Assembly (NCBI RefSeq): GCF_004367585.1
Contig: NZ_CP038016.1
Coordinates: 1-64,000 of the forward strand
Direction of reading: 5' to 3'
DNA from: Paenisporosarcina antarctica
GTDB taxonomy: Bacteria; Bacillota; Bacilli; Bacillales_A; Planococcaceae
DNA length: 64,000 nucleotides
Each line of letters starts with the position of its first letter. The first letter of the stretch is position 1. Below are positions 27,695 through 36,918 of this stretch, one piece after another. A model generated the notes under the pieces. It searched no databases. It was not told the DNA's origin and was given only the letters and a program-made list of their open reading frames with translations. Position numbers and translations under genes: made by a program.

Positions 27695-27713
27695 CACTAA
27701 CGAGCAGTTTAGT
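27695..27713. repeat. Short dispersed repeat ACTAACG-GCAGTTTAGT, copy 1
   Basis: CACTAACGAGCAGTTTAGT is a short imperfect inverted repeat related to copies at 28630-28670, 29432-29453, 29522-29560 and 30161-30180. Confidence 0.5.
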
Positions 27714-27723
27714 AAAAAAAAAC

Positions 27724-27772
27724 AGAGAAAGACGAGATTGGATAATTATTTCCAATCTCATCTTTCTCTACA
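27724..27772 (+). terminator. Long hairpin
   Basis: AGAGAAAGACGAGATTGGA pairs with TCCAATCTCATCTTTCTCT (one mismatch). It separates the nuclease gene from the next unit. Confidence 0.6.
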
Positions 27773-27899
27773 GAATCATCAACCATTAACTTTAACATAG
27801 CCTTTTCCATTAAGGGATTTTAAACCTTTTATAGTTATCTTTACCTACGTCAATTATACTGAAATTGTATGGAAAATTTGTGTAGAGGAGATTATAAAA

Positions 27900-28532
27900 A
27901 TGAATATACTACAGATGCAACAGGAAGTATTAAAAATACTTGGGACTAATTATGCTGGCATCCCCGAATGTAAATCAATCTTACGTTCGTATCAAATGTC
28001 AAGAATAATGGATGAAGTCAACATAAGTGATGCAAAGGAGTTACAAGTATTTAAATTTATGAAGGAAGAATTTCATCCTACTCTTTTCGAAATGTTTGAC
28101 CAGGCTAAACCGAAAAGATTATCAAATCCAATGGTTGTCGGGAACATTTGTCACCACGTAGCTGTCTATGGAATTGACATACTTGAAAAAATTTATCCTG
28201 ATTGGGATTTTTATGTCCTGTCATTTCAACAGAACCCTTGGGGAGAACACTCAGTAATTTGGGCTTATACAGGAAGTGACTATAGAGTTATTGATTTAGA
28301 TCGAAAAGAATTGGGAGCTTTGTGGTGGTCAACTAATAAGCCTTTTACTCAGTATCCGAATGGTTTATACAGCAGTACAGTTCAAGTATTGGTACCTGTT
28401 ACTAAAGTGACAAAAAAAGCTTTCATTAATCAAAGATTCAAGGGAATCAATGGAACAGATGGTTTTATGGTCCCGACTCAAGTCATAAACCAACTCCGCA
28501 GTAAACTAAGTTTAAGCATAAGGGCATTATAA
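27900..28532 (+). CDS. Unknown protein with papain-like residue pattern
   Basis: This 210-residue soluble protein has TAGAGGAGATTATAAAA before the ATG. NICHHVAVYGIDIL, GEHSVIWAYTGSDYRVIDLD and the spacing between them recall the Cys-His-Asp triad of papain-like or transglutaminase-like folds: Cys in the first block, His in GEHS, Asp in VIDLD. That is a resemblance only. Single gene with its own terminator. Confidence 0.5.
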   Translation: MNILQMQQEVLKILGTNYAGIPECKSILRSYQMSRIMDEVNISDAKELQVFKFMKEEFHPTLFEMFDQAKPKRLSNPMVVGNICHHVAVYGIDILEKIYPDWDFYVLSFQQNPWGEHSVIWAYTGSDYRVIDLDRKELGALWWSTNKPFTQYPNGLYSSTVQVLVPVTKVTKKAFINQRFKGINGTDGFMVPTQVINQLRSKLSLSIRAL

Positions 28533-28545
28533 TTTGATTTTCAAA

Positions 28546-28572
28546 AAACTATCCCATTGGATAGTTTTTTCT
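28546..28572 (+). terminator. Terminator of 27900-28532
   Basis: AAACTATCC, a 3-base CAT loop and TGGATAGTTT (one base bulged), then TTTTCTTTTTT. Confidence 0.7.
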
Positions 28573-28629
28573 TTTTTAAAAAGGCTATGTTAAAGGCAAG
28601 GATTGATTTTTCGCGAGGTGGTATTGTTT

Positions 28630-28670
28630 GTGAAATGTTACACTTAAACTAACGCAGCAGGTTAGTTGAA
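28630..28670. repeat. Dispersed repeat, copy 2
   Basis: GTGAAATGTTACACTTAAAC then TAACGCAGCAGGTTAGTTGAA. The first half is identical to that of the copy at 29522. Confidence 0.6.
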
Positions 28671-28687
28671 GAAGAAAGATAGAAAAA

Positions 28688-28718
28688 AGAACCCGATTTC
28701 TTCAAGAAACCGGGTTCT
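28688..28718 (-). terminator. Terminator of the ArsR/membrane pair
   Basis: AGAACCCGATTTCTT pairs with AAGAAACCGGGTTCT; on the minus strand it is followed by TTTTTTCT. Confidence 0.75.
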
Positions 28719-28728
28719 GCTGTATTGT

Positions 28729-28974
28729 TTATTCTACTTCTTTTAGCAATTTTTCAATTCCCACTAATCGCTCATTTAAATCGTCCACTCTTTTTTGAAG
28801 TAGTGTTGTATTTTCACGCTCGAGCATCAGCTTTTCATTAGCTCTTAGTTCATAACGCTTTAATACTTTAGAAAGAATTAGCCAAGCAATTAGAGTAACT
28901 ACTAATAATGGTACCAAATCAATAAAAAAATTAAAAATTAAGCTTTGAATTAGTAAATCTGTTGTGTTATGCAT
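28729..28974 (-). CDS. Small membrane protein with coiled-coil tail
   Basis: This 81-residue protein has one membrane helix (about 15-37, FIDLVPLLVVTLIAWLIL) followed by a charged helix with leucine heptads (LLQKRVDDLNERLVGIEKLL). It is 16 bp downstream of an ArsR-type regulator and shares its terminator. Regulator/membrane protein pairs of this kind are common in Bacilli, and here the membrane protein probably modulates or is regulated by its partner. Function unknown. Confidence 0.6.
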   Translation of the reverse strand: MHNTTDLLIQSLIFNFFIDLVPLLVVTLIAWLILSKVLKRYELRANEKLMLERENTTLLQKRVDDLNERLVGIEKLLKEVE

Positions 28975-28990
28975 TAAATAATCCCCTTTA

Positions 28991-29311
28991 TTAGTTCTTC
29001 TTTTTTATGGTTAGAGTTGCTGAAAGTTGATGTACAATTTGTTCGTTCATTTCAAATTGAAATGAATTAAGAATGTAGTATTTAACCGCTTTGCCACTTT
29101 CTAAAATTTCCATATCACTCGAAACAATATTTGCCTCCTCTAATTTTTTTAAATGAAGGTACAGTAGTGGTCTACTTATGTCCAATTCTCTTGCAAGTTG
29201 GCTAACATATTGTTTTCCTTCAGATAGGACAGAAATAATTTTTAGCCTTTGTGGGTTAGATAAAGCCTCTAAAAAAGTAAGTAGTTGGTCTCCTGAATTA
29301 AAATGTATCAT
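28991..29311 (-). CDS. ArsR-type winged-helix regulator
   Basis: The 106-residue protein has the ArsR wHTH pattern: LTFLEALSNPQRLKIISVLSE, VSQLARELDISRPLLYLHLK (recognition helix) and the wing KKLEEANIVSSDMEILESGK. No metal-binding cysteine pair is visible, so it senses something other than the classical arsenic or cadmium. It leads a two-gene operon with the membrane protein. Confidence 0.75.
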   Translation of the reverse strand: MIHFNSGDQLLTFLEALSNPQRLKIISVLSEGKQYVSQLARELDISRPLLYLHLKKLEEANIVSSDMEILESGKAVKYYILNSFQFEMNEQIVHQLSATLTIKKKN

Positions 29312-29431
29312 ATGTAACTATTTTATTACAGGTTAAATCAGAAAGCAACCTTAATATTAGATAAAACCTAGACAGCTATGACTTATAATGTTAATTGGAT
29401 TACTAGTTACTTAGTTTTTTGAATTTTTAAA

Positions 29432-29453
29432 TTCAACTAACGGGTGCTTTAGC
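29432..29453. repeat. Dispersed repeat, copy 3
   Basis: TTCAACTAACGGGTGCTTTAGC, a variant with GGGTGC in the loop. Confidence 0.45.
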
Positions 29454-29521
29454 AAAATACGGCCATCATTTCGATGGTCTATTTTTATGTCCAAAACATT
29501 AAGTTGTTCTCAGATGTGCAT

Positions 29522-29560
29522 TGTGAAATGTTACACTTAAACTAAAGAGCAGTTTAGTTT
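29522..29560. repeat. Dispersed repeat, copy 4
   Basis: TGTGAAATGTTACACTTAAA then CTAAAGAGCAGTTTAGTTT. The AAACTAA...TTAGTTT arms can pair. Confidence 0.6.
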
Positions 29561-29603
29561 AATAGGGACAGTAACAAAACATCAAGAGATTGGAGTGTAT
29601 TGT

Positions 29604-30140
29604 TTGAAAAAGATTATGCCATTTATTATACTACTTACGTTTTTCTTAGGGGCTTGTAACAAAGATGAAGTGAAATCTGAAATATATAGTGGTCGTGATT
29701 TGTCCATTATAGTTATCGGTGATATTCCCGAAGTGAGAGAAGAAAATATTACATTTACTCAAAAATCATTAGAAGATATTGCTGGAGATGTAAAGAAGAC
29801 TTCAAATGAATTTGACGCAGTTTTTATTACACCTGCACATTTTTCTGAAGCTGATGACGACATATATGTGGAAACTTATCAAGGTCTAACAATTCCAACC
29901 TTTTTTATTGAATCCCTAAAAAGACATCTTCCTTTTGTGAATGAAAACCTAACATATGAAACTGCACTTGAAATTGAAGATGAAACCTCTTATGCAACTG
30001 GCTACCTAAATGGTGGAAGAGAACAAAATAAGACTGATGTTTGGCGATATGGTTTGCATAACGATGTGAAAAACGAAGTGAACATAAAAGATGTTTACAC
30101 GCGGATGTTTAAAACAATTAGTGACCAAGTCCATAAATAG
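29604..30140 (+). CDS. Hypothetical lipoprotein
   Basis: TTG 29604 is chosen, with TTGGAGTG before it. The product is 178 residues with a lipoprotein signal (KKIMPFIILLTFFLGAC). The mature part reads LSIIVIGDIPEVREENITF and AVFITPAHFSEADDD, an alpha/beta pattern without a known motif. Its family is not recognised. It is likely anchored to the outer face of the membrane. Confidence 0.55.
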   Translation: MKKIMPFIILLTFFLGACNKDEVKSEIYSGRDLSIIVIGDIPEVREENITFTQKSLEDIAGDVKKTSNEFDAVFITPAHFSEADDDIYVETYQGLTIPTFFIESLKRHLPFVNENLTYETALEIEDETSYATGYLNGGREQNKTDVWRYGLHNDVKNEVNIKDVYTRMFKTISDQVHK

Positions 30141-30160
30141 ACAACAGAAAGGTTTTCTTA

Positions 30161-30180
30161 TTAAACAAACGGGTGCGTTA
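30161..30180. repeat. Dispersed repeat, copy 5
   Basis: TTAAACAAACGGGTGCGTTA, a weaker copy. Confidence 0.4.
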
Positions 30181-30218
30181 CTTAAAGATTCGGATTCCGA
30201 AAATAAAAAACTTTAATG

Positions 30219-30250
30219 AGCCTTACTACGAGTCTAATGTAGTAAGGCTC
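30219..30250. terminator. Perfect 12-bp hairpin
   Basis: GAGCCTTACTAC and GTAGTAAGGCTC with an 8-base loop. There is no good T-tract on the plus strand; it lies between converging genes. Confidence 0.5.
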
Positions 30251-30287
30251 TAGTAGTATTAGAAGAAAATTAAATGACTGACTATAT

Positions 30288-30467
30288 TTACAAATGGAAA
30301 TCTAATGTGTGAAATGAGTTTCTTCTATTATATAAGTAGCTATAATAATTCTTCTTCATAAAAATGTCCCGTTCACTAAGTCCCAACTTGTTCATAGCCT
30401 CAGGCTGTCGACCTTCATCTTGATCCTCAATACCTACTCGTACGTATTCAAATTTTTCGTTATCCAT
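30288..30467 (-). CDS. Small hypothetical protein, 59 aa
   Basis: ATG 30467 follows GAGGTGTAAGAAA. The charged product (MDNEKFEYVRVGIEDQDEG... ) has no recognisable motif. The ribosome site is its main support. Confidence 0.4.
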   Translation of the reverse strand: MDNEKFEYVRVGIEDQDEGRQPEAMNKLGLSERDIFMKKNYYSYLYNRRNSFHTLDFHL

Positions 30468-30609
30468 TTTCTTACACCTCATTCAGAACTTCTTTCTATT
30501 CTTCTATCGAAAGCGTTCATAAAAGTGGGTGAAAAAAAGAGGACGTTCGAAAATGGTTTTTATAGTTTTACGAACTGTAAAAATCATAAATTATGAGTAA
30601 TATAAAACA

Positions 30610-30635
30610 GTTCGTAAAAGTGTACTTTTACGAAC
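30610..30635. promoter_or_regulatory. Perfect inverted repeat upstream of the Hachiman genes
   Basis: GTTCGTAAAAGT and ACTTTTACGAAC are separated by two bases. A related half-site TTTTACGAAC lies at about 30567-30576. It is located about 90 bp ahead of hamA, so it is a candidate operator for a dimeric regulator. Confidence 0.55.
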
Positions 30636-30726
30636 ACTTTGAAATAGATTAAACAGGCAAATTTTACAATAGAAGTATTTCATATGTAATAATAAACATA
30701 ATTACAATTGGAAGGAGAGAAAACTT

Positions 30727-31578
30727 TTGAATGATTCTTCAATAGAATTTGTGCATCTAAAACAACATCCAAAAGCTTGTCCTCTATTCAGTATTTGGCT
30801 GGAATCTAATGATAAATTTAGAAAAAATAGTGGTTCTTATAAAATTCATAGAACTTTAACTGTTAAAGAAGGAGTTAATAATCCGATTCCTGATTTAGCG
30901 GATATGATAAAAGAACACCATATTTTGCCCGAAAGGCTAGACTATTTAAAGAAGAAAAAATCGATTCTTAACAAATACGACTTTAGTGAGTTTGTTAAGA
31001 GTCAAAATTTACTTCCAACGGAACAAAAAACTCAAAGAGGGAATTTAGGAGAAATAATCCTGGGTGAATACTTAGAGCGAGTAACAGATAATGAAGTATT
31101 TATAAATAGACTTCGGTATAATCCTAACGTTGAACAGTCTATGAAGGGAGACGATATCTTACTATTAAATAAAGATAATCCTTTCTTAAAAGTTTATACT
31201 GGTGAATCTAAGTTTCGCACTACTCCATCTCAGAGTGCTGTAGAAGAATTAACCAAGGAATATGGAAAACAAATTACTCGGCCTCTATCGATAGGTTTCA
31301 CGACTAATTTACTGTATACAATGGGAAGATTTGAAGAGGCTGAGATGCTTGAGGAATTATCTTTTAAAATTGCTAAAGATGAAATCGACATTGTTAATAT
31401 TGGTCTATTAATAAGCAATCATAATGCTGCAAAACATATTGAGAGTCATCTGGTATCAAGTAATCCGAATTTCGCTGTAATTTCGATGAATATTAGAAAT
31501 CCAGATGCTTTTGCTGATCTCTGCTTTCAAACTGCTTTTCGATTGTTAGAAGGAGATGAAGATGAAGATGAAGAATAA
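30727..31578 (+). CDS. hamA: HamA, Hachiman nuclease-like subunit (DUF1837)
   Basis: TTG 30727 lies 8 bp after GGAAGGAGAG. The 283-residue protein shows a PD-(D/E)XK-type core: RGNLGEIILGEYL (Glu109), MKGDDILLL (Asp142/143) and TGESKFR (Glu160, Lys162). This pattern and the position beside a DExH helicase identify DUF1837/HamA of the Hachiman anti-phage system. HamA is held inactive on HamB and is released as a nuclease when HamB meets damaged or unusual DNA. The gene overlaps hamB. Confidence 0.85.
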   Translation: MNDSSIEFVHLKQHPKACPLFSIWLESNDKFRKNSGSYKIHRTLTVKEGVNNPIPDLADMIKEHHILPERLDYLKKKKSILNKYDFSEFVKSQNLLPTEQKTQRGNLGEIILGEYLERVTDNEVFINRLRYNPNVEQSMKGDDILLLNKDNPFLKVYTGESKFRTTPSQSAVEELTKEYGKQITRPLSIGFTTNLLYTMGRFEEAEMLEELSFKIAKDEIDIVNIGLLISNHNAAKHIESHLVSSNPNFAVISMNIRNPDAFADLCFQTAFRLLEGDEDEDEE

Positions 31579-34500
31579 AATCATTGAATCATACAATAAG
31601 TTCCATGAAGATGCATATTTTCAAAATTTAATAGCTCAATCTTATTCTCGCTCAACATTAAGAGATATTAATGAACCATTAGAGAATTACCCTAAATATG
31701 ATGACAAATTAGATATAAAGCTATTGATGTTAGTTCAATTATATCTAAATACGGCTTTTAAAATTTCAGGTATAAATGAAGATGAAGAATTAAGTAAAAT
31801 TAGAAATGATGCTTTTAAGATTTCTGCGGATCTTTTAAAAAATCTATATTATTATGGAGCGATTGCAGCAGAGAAAGAATATTATCTTTTAATATCATCT
31901 ATGACGTATTATGTTACAGGTGATTTTTCGAAGTCATTTGCTTTAATGAAAAATTTTAATCAGAAAAATAAAATTTCAAATATAATAAGTTTATTTTTGA
32001 AAAAAGATTATCAAAATTTATTTGTAGAGAGTGTTTCTTTTGAAGATGTTCTGGAAAAATTAGATAACGAGGAATTTGAACAAGATACCTTTGTGTATAT
32101 AAAAATTTTGACCGAAGCAATGAAAAATTACTTAAATTACCTAACTAGTGGAAATGAAAATTATATTAATAATGCTATTAATAATATTTCGGATTTGATT
32201 ATATTAGCAGAGATTGATAAAGATATTCTAGCTTGGTATATTTTTAAATTACTAAAATTACTTTTCGAAAAGTTTAATAAAGTTTCATTGTGGAATGTAT
32301 TACCACCTTTATTAGGCGAAAAAAATGATGTTATAGACAAATATATTTTAAGTAACTTATTTAATTTTCCAAGTATAGTTGAGTTATTCCAAATACAGAT
32401 ATCAGCAGTAAAAATTAGTATGAATGATTCAGGTGCCGTAATAGCTATACCTACAAGCAGTGGGAAAACAAAAATTGCAGAAATAAATATATTAAAGGCA
32501 ATGATTGAGGATCCAAACGCTATAATTTTATATCTTGCTCCATATAAATCTTTAGCTTATGAAATAGAGACATCTCTTGCAAAAAACTTAACAAAACTAA
32601 ATATCAATGTTTCTAACATGTATGGAGACGAAACAGAATCCCTATTTGATAATTTTTTGCAAGGAGATTCACAGGTACTGATTGTTACACCTGAGAAAGC
32701 AAAAATGATGTTACGTAACAATGAAGAAGTGAAAAGTCGAATTAAGTTAGTAATTCTTGATGAAGGTCATTTAATAGGTAAGGATCTACGGTTTACAAGA
32801 AATGAAATCTTTTATGAAGAACTAAAATATTATGTAGTTAAAATGCATGGCAAGTTTTTAGTTCTCTCAGCAGTTCTACCAAATACGGAGCATATTGCAA
32901 AATGGTTAAATGGAAATGAAGGATATGAGTATTCTTCTCTCGAATCAATGAATGAAAAAAGATTTGGTGTGTTAATTTATCAAAATAATAATGTCACTAT
33001 AAAATGGAGAGGGAAAAGTAACCCTTTCAACCATAATTTTGTAGATAGTATACCTGTTTCTAAAAAAAGAATAATGCCAAAAAATAAAAGAGAAGCAATT
33101 ATGCTAAGCGCAGTTAAATTTTCAAATTCTGGTAAAGTACTAATTTATTTAGCACGTAAAGATATGATAAAGGGTTATATAAATGATTATTCTATGATTC
33201 TAGATAACTTAGAAAATAACAATTGGGATAATGAAGTGGAATGGGAAAAGTATAAAATAGTTTTGAAAAATTACTATGGAGAAAATAGTGAATATGAGAA
33301 AGTCGCAGAAAAAGGTATTATTATTCATCATGCTTCATTACCAAATGATTTGCGGATGGCTACAGAAAGACTGCTTAGAAATTCAAATCCTAAAATTATT
33401 ATTGCTACATCAACTTTAGGCCAAGGAGTAAATATTGGTGTTTCTACGATACTAATTGGACACTATCGTCCAGCGAAGAATCTTATATCCAAGGGTGAAT
33501 TTAACAATATTATAGGAAGAGCAGGACGTTCATATACTGATATTGAGGGAAAAGTACTTTTTGCAATAGATGGAAGTCAAGGGAGAGGAAAAGTGAAATA
33601 TGAAGCTAAAATTTTTGAGGAATTTATAGATGGTCCTATTGAAAAAGTAGAAAGTGGAGTTTTTTTTGTTTTAAAAAAAATATATCAACTATCTCAAGAG
33701 GCTGATATAAATTTCGAAACTTTGTTAGAATTAATATCTAGTAATGAGAATTTTGAAAATGACACTAATCTGTATTTATTAGATGATACCCTTTTAGCCT
33801 TGTTAAATGAAGAAGATTTTAAGGTAGAAAGTTTAGAGAAAATCGTGACATCGAGTTTCTCATACTTACTTGCTAAAAATAAAGCAGAAGAATTTAATGA
33901 AGAGAAATTGAAGCAAATGATTCTAACGAGAGCTCGTTTTATAAAACGTACTTATCAGGATTCTGATAAAAAAGAATTATATTTAAAGTCCGGAATAGCA
34001 ATTTCATTTGTTAAATATCTAGAAAGCTTTCAAGATCTTTTAGAAAGTATATTAGTTAAAGAAAACTATCTAAATGAATTAGTCACATTATTAATTGATA
34101 TTTCAAACTCGGAATTAAATTTATACCGAAGTGGTAAGAATTCATTAAATGCAGACCAAATTATTTCATGGTTATCAGGAGATAGAGTAAAAGCAGAAAT
34201 ATTTACTAATTTTGATTGGGGAAAGCTTTATTATGAGTTACCTTTAGTGATTAATACATTCTCAAAAATATTATTAATGAATCAACGAGAAGACTTGAGT
34301 GTGAAACTATTAGAGTTAAATGAATGTATGAAGTATGGTTTGCCTAACATTGATGCTGTTAAGTTATATTTAATTGGAATAAATTCAAGGGAAGCAGCAA
34401 CAAAAATCTCAGAGAAGTATAGTAACACAATACCACTCTATGATAATCAGTTATCTCTTAAAATATTTATATTAAATGAATATGAAAATATCACAAAAGA

Positions 34501-34804
34501 ATTTAAAGATTACGAATTTCATCCAATTATAAACTCATGGTATGAAAGTCATTTAAATGCTAAGAACCTAGGAAATGAAGAAAAGTTATTAACTATAAGG
34601 GTATTAAATGTCCCTGATGAAATTAAAAAAATGAGAGTAATAAGTACCGGGAACAGATTTTATTTAATTTCAATAGACTTCCAATTTAAACTGCAAATCG
34701 GGAAGGAAGTTTTTTCGGAATATAAATATCTTATCAATGAGTTAATATATTACTTTGAGAGACGGGATCAAAATACGTTTATTTTAAAGAAGTTTATTAA
34801 ATGA
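31562..34804 (+). CDS. hamB: HamB, Hachiman DExH helicase
   Basis: Of three in-frame ATGs (31556, 31562, 31568), the second has the best spacing from AGAAGGAG, which lies inside hamA; the genes overlap. The protein has about 1080 residues: an unfamiliar helical N-terminal 290, then SF2 helicase motifs IPTSSGKTKIAEI (Walker A, about 296-308), YLAPYKSLAYE (Ia), VILDEGHLIG (about 397-406, DEGH box), LVLSAVLPN (III), STLGQGVNIG (V) and GRAGRSYTD (VI). This is the Ski2/HamB type of helicase. The C-terminal 400 residues are helical. It surveys DNA and controls HamA. Confidence 0.87.
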   Translation: MKMKNKIIESYNKFHEDAYFQNLIAQSYSRSTLRDINEPLENYPKYDDKLDIKLLMLVQLYLNTAFKISGINEDEELSKIRNDAFKISADLLKNLYYYGAIAAEKEYYLLISSMTYYVTGDFSKSFALMKNFNQKNKISNIISLFLKKDYQNLFVESVSFEDVLEKLDNEEFEQDTFVYIKILTEAMKNYLNYLTSGNENYINNAINNISDLIILAEIDKDILAWYIFKLLKLLFEKFNKVSLWNVLPPLLGEKNDVIDKYILSNLFNFPSIVELFQIQISAVKISMNDSGAVIAIPTSSGKTKIAEINILKAMIEDPNAIILYLAPYKSLAYEIETSLAKNLTKLNINVSNMYGDETESLFDNFLQGDSQVLIVTPEKAKMMLRNNEEVKSRIKLVILDEGHLIGKDLRFTRNEIFYEELKYYVVKMHGKFLVLSAVLPNTEHIAKWLNGNEGYEYSSLESMNEKRFGVLIYQNNNVTIKWRGKSNPFNHNFVDSIPVSKKRIMPKNKREAIMLSAVKFSNSGKVLIYLARKDMIKGYINDYSMILDNLENNNWDNEVEWEKYKIVLKNYYGENSEYEKVAEKGIIIHHASLPNDLRMATERLLRNSNPKIIIATSTLGQGVNIGVSTILIGHYRPAKNLISKGEFNNIIGRAGRSYTDIEGKVLFAIDGSQGRGKVKYEAKIFEEFIDGPIEKVESGVFFVLKKIYQLSQEADINFETLLELISSNENFENDTNLYLLDDTLLALLNEEDFKVESLEKIVTSSFSYLLAKNKAEEFNEEKLKQMILTRARFIKRTYQDSDKKELYLKSGIAISFVKYLESFQDLLESILVKENYLNELVTLLIDISNSELNLYRSGKNSLNADQIISWLSGDRVKAEIFTNFDWGKLYYELPLVINTFSKILLMNQREDLSVKLLELNECMKYGLPNIDAVKLYLIGINSREAATKISEKYSNTIPLYDNQLSLKIFILNEYENITKEFKDYEFHPIINSWYESHLNAKNLGNEEKLLTIRVLNVPDEIKKMRVISTGNRFYLISIDFQFKLQIGKEVFSEYKYLINELIYYFERRDQNTFILKKFIK

Positions 34805-34924
34805 AAGTTTACATTGCCATAATAGAATGATTTGAGAAATTCCTTTCTTGTTTCGTCACGATTGTAGCTTTTGAATAAAGTTTGATTAAAAAGTTCACCG
34901 TAGCCCCTATTTTATTGCAAATAA

Positions 34925-34966
34925 AAACCATCATTTTGAAAAAAGGATTGATCAAAATGATGGTTT
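34925..34966. terminator. Bidirectional terminator after hamB
   Basis: AAACCATCATTTTGA and TCAAAATGATGGTTT, 15-bp stem, between converging hamB and the GIY-YIG gene. Confidence 0.75.
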
Positions 34967-35005
34967 ATTTGAATTTAATTATCAATTTTTTATAATAAAG
35001 TTTGA

Positions 35006-35959
35006 TCACTTCTTATAATTGCTTTTTTTATTAGTTTTTTGATACTCTTTTATCCTATTAACAAAGTTACTGTGGAAATTTCTATTGTGCGGCAATACAA
35101 GTTCCAATGATAAAGTTCTAGTGTAATCCCACCTCTTCTTATCATTTTTAAGGGTTGAAAAAATTTCCGTTACTTTTATCTTATTCAATATTAAATTCGC
35201 AGCTGTTTCCTGATCATCATTATTGAAAGAAGATTTATTGATTACACGATTACCGTGTGTCCGATTATAACCACCATATTCAACTGATGCATTGTATGCA
35301 CTTATAGCATTACTCTCTAACTCGTCTAGCGTTGAAAATGATGTATTCTCTAAAGGGATTAAACTAATATTAAATTTGTTCCCTGAACGATAATCATCAT
35401 ATATTTCAGGAAGGTTGAATTCAACGGTTCCTTCATACCTTGCCTTATTTTCTGATGGATTTGTTACAAAGTGCTGATAAGCCCTTCCGAATACTCCTTT
35501 TGATTGTCCAATATAATAAATGTTTTTCAAACGATTATGTATGATATAAATACCAGCGAAATTCCTTATACTCCGACTCTCTCTTAAATTTTTATTTCCA
35601 AGCTCAATCAATTCTTTTGGAGTAAATTTTTTCATAATTTTTCTTAGAGAGTCTAAGTCTTTTCTTACAATTTCTTTATTTTCCTCTTGTTCAAATAGTG
35701 TTTTTTTTAGACGAACATAGGGTGGAGGTAGTTTAATAAGACCACCATAATCACAGCCATAATCCTCACTTATCTTCTTTAACCAATTAAGTTCTTCTTC
35801 TGTTAGCTTAGAATCAATATCATCACCACTAAAAACCTGCCTTATCCAATTAAGTTCATCTTCTGTTAGTGCTTTAACTGATAGTGCCACTGCTCTTTGA
35901 TAAGCGATTTCCTTTTCTGTGATTACCCGAAGAATTTCTAGGGACTTTTCATTGTCCAT
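35006..35959 (-). CDS. GIY-YIG nuclease-domain protein
   Basis: This protein has 317 residues. Residues 1-130 are helical, with a repeated LTEDELNWIRQ/LTEEELNWLKK phrase. The GIY-YIG domain begins at AGIYIIHNRLKNIYYIGQSK and continues with GRAYQHF and LDELESNAISAYNA, where the Glu of LESNAI is the expected metal ligand and Y-N follows. GIY-YIG domains cut DNA in homing, restriction and repair enzymes. It faces the Hachiman pair tail-to-tail and is probably another defence or repair gene. The ATG is preceded by GAGGTGACAAGAG. Confidence 0.75.
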   Translation of the reverse strand: MDNEKSLEILRVITEKEIAYQRAVALSVKALTEDELNWIRQVFSGDDIDSKLTEEELNWLKKISEDYGCDYGGLIKLPPPYVRLKKTLFEQEENKEIVRKDLDSLRKIMKKFTPKELIELGNKNLRESRSIRNFAGIYIIHNRLKNIYYIGQSKGVFGRAYQHFVTNPSENKARYEGTVEFNLPEIYDDYRSGNKFNISLIPLENTSFSTLDELESNAISAYNASVEYGGYNRTHGNRVINKSSFNNDDQETAANLILNKIKVTEIFSTLKNDKKRWDYTRTLSLELVLPHNRNFHSNFVNRIKEYQKTNKKSNYKK

Positions 35960-36076
35960 CTCTTGTCACCTCGCCTTTTTTGTTTATAAACCTAAGAATT
36001 ATTTCAAATCCTCATAATTCCCACAAGAAAGTTCTTCCTTTTAATAATCAAACTGAATTGTATTGGTTATTCAAAG

Positions 36077-36109
36077 TAGGTTGACATAACCACACGATTG
36101 GGAAGTTTT
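36077..36109 (+). repeat. Dispersed GGTTGACATAAC repeat, copy B
   Basis: TAGGTTGACATAACCACACG then ATTGGGAAGTTTT. The region 35960-36412 otherwise has no gene that I can support. Confidence 0.5.
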
Positions 36110-36412
36110 AAAAATAGGTTCATTATATCGTATGGTGTAAGACCCCCAAAATTTCTAAAAAAAAAAGACTGTCTATGACGGATACCTCTTCCTCATTCTG
36201 AATCCCTAACCTTAATTACACCTTCGATTTTTACATTGTTGAAAAAAAGTGGTTTATCTATATTTGATTTGATTTCAATCATTTGAAAACTCTGGTTAAT
36301 TCCTCTCATACTATTCCTCTTTTATTGTTTATTTGCTATATACCAAATTTGACCATCTACCAAATTGACCTTGCAACGCCTTATTTCCGAGTAGGAGACG
36401 GTCAATATAGGC

Positions 36413-36910
36413 TTAGATTGTTACTATTTGCTCTTTTGAATAAGGACTTCCTTGCTTATCCATCCAAGTTGTAGTGACTTTGAATTTATTAGGAGTTTCA
36501 AAATCTACTAGAACGTGCTCCTCAAAACTCTTTCCTGATTCAAGAAACTCATAAGGTACTTTGTCTCTCCTTACAACCTCTTCGCATTCTTCTGGAATGT
36601 TGAAGTTAACATTGTAGGCAGTAGCTTTACCAGAGTTCCAAACTTTCATTTTGTACTTGCCTTTGGAAATCCTGCCAATTCGAGCTTCGACACACGCCTT
36701 AGTCGCTTCTTCACGTTCCTTTTCTTTGTCTTCTAACTCATATTTCTTGAGTTTTTCTTCTACTTCTTTGAGTCTGTCTTGAACCTTATTGGCTTTTCTT
36801 GAATCCTTGTATGAAAGTATAGATAATCCAAGTGCTACTGCAGGAAAGCCATATTTGACAAGATCAATGAAGAAATCTTTAAATTGTAACCATAGTTCTA
36901 ATGAATTCAT
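36413..36910 (-). CDS. Membrane-anchored protein with coiled coil and beta domain
   Basis: This 165-residue protein has a short N-terminal region, one membrane helix (about 20-34, GFPAVALGLSILSY), a charged coiled coil (about 40-70) and a C-terminal beta-rich domain (ARIGRISKGKYKMKVWNSG, AYNVNFNIPEE). This layout is shared by small membrane-anchored proteins of phage and defence loci. It forms an operon with the zinc-ribbon protein upstream (8-bp gap). Function unknown. Confidence 0.55.
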   Translation of the reverse strand: MNSLELWLQFKDFFIDLVKYGFPAVALGLSILSYKDSRKANKVQDRLKEVEEKLKKYELEDKEKEREEATKACVEARIGRISKGKYKMKVWNSGKATAYNVNFNIPEECEEVVRRDKVPYEFLESGKSFEEHVLVDFETPNKFKVTTTWMDKQGSPYSKEQIVTI

Positions 36911-36918
36911 AATGCCTC

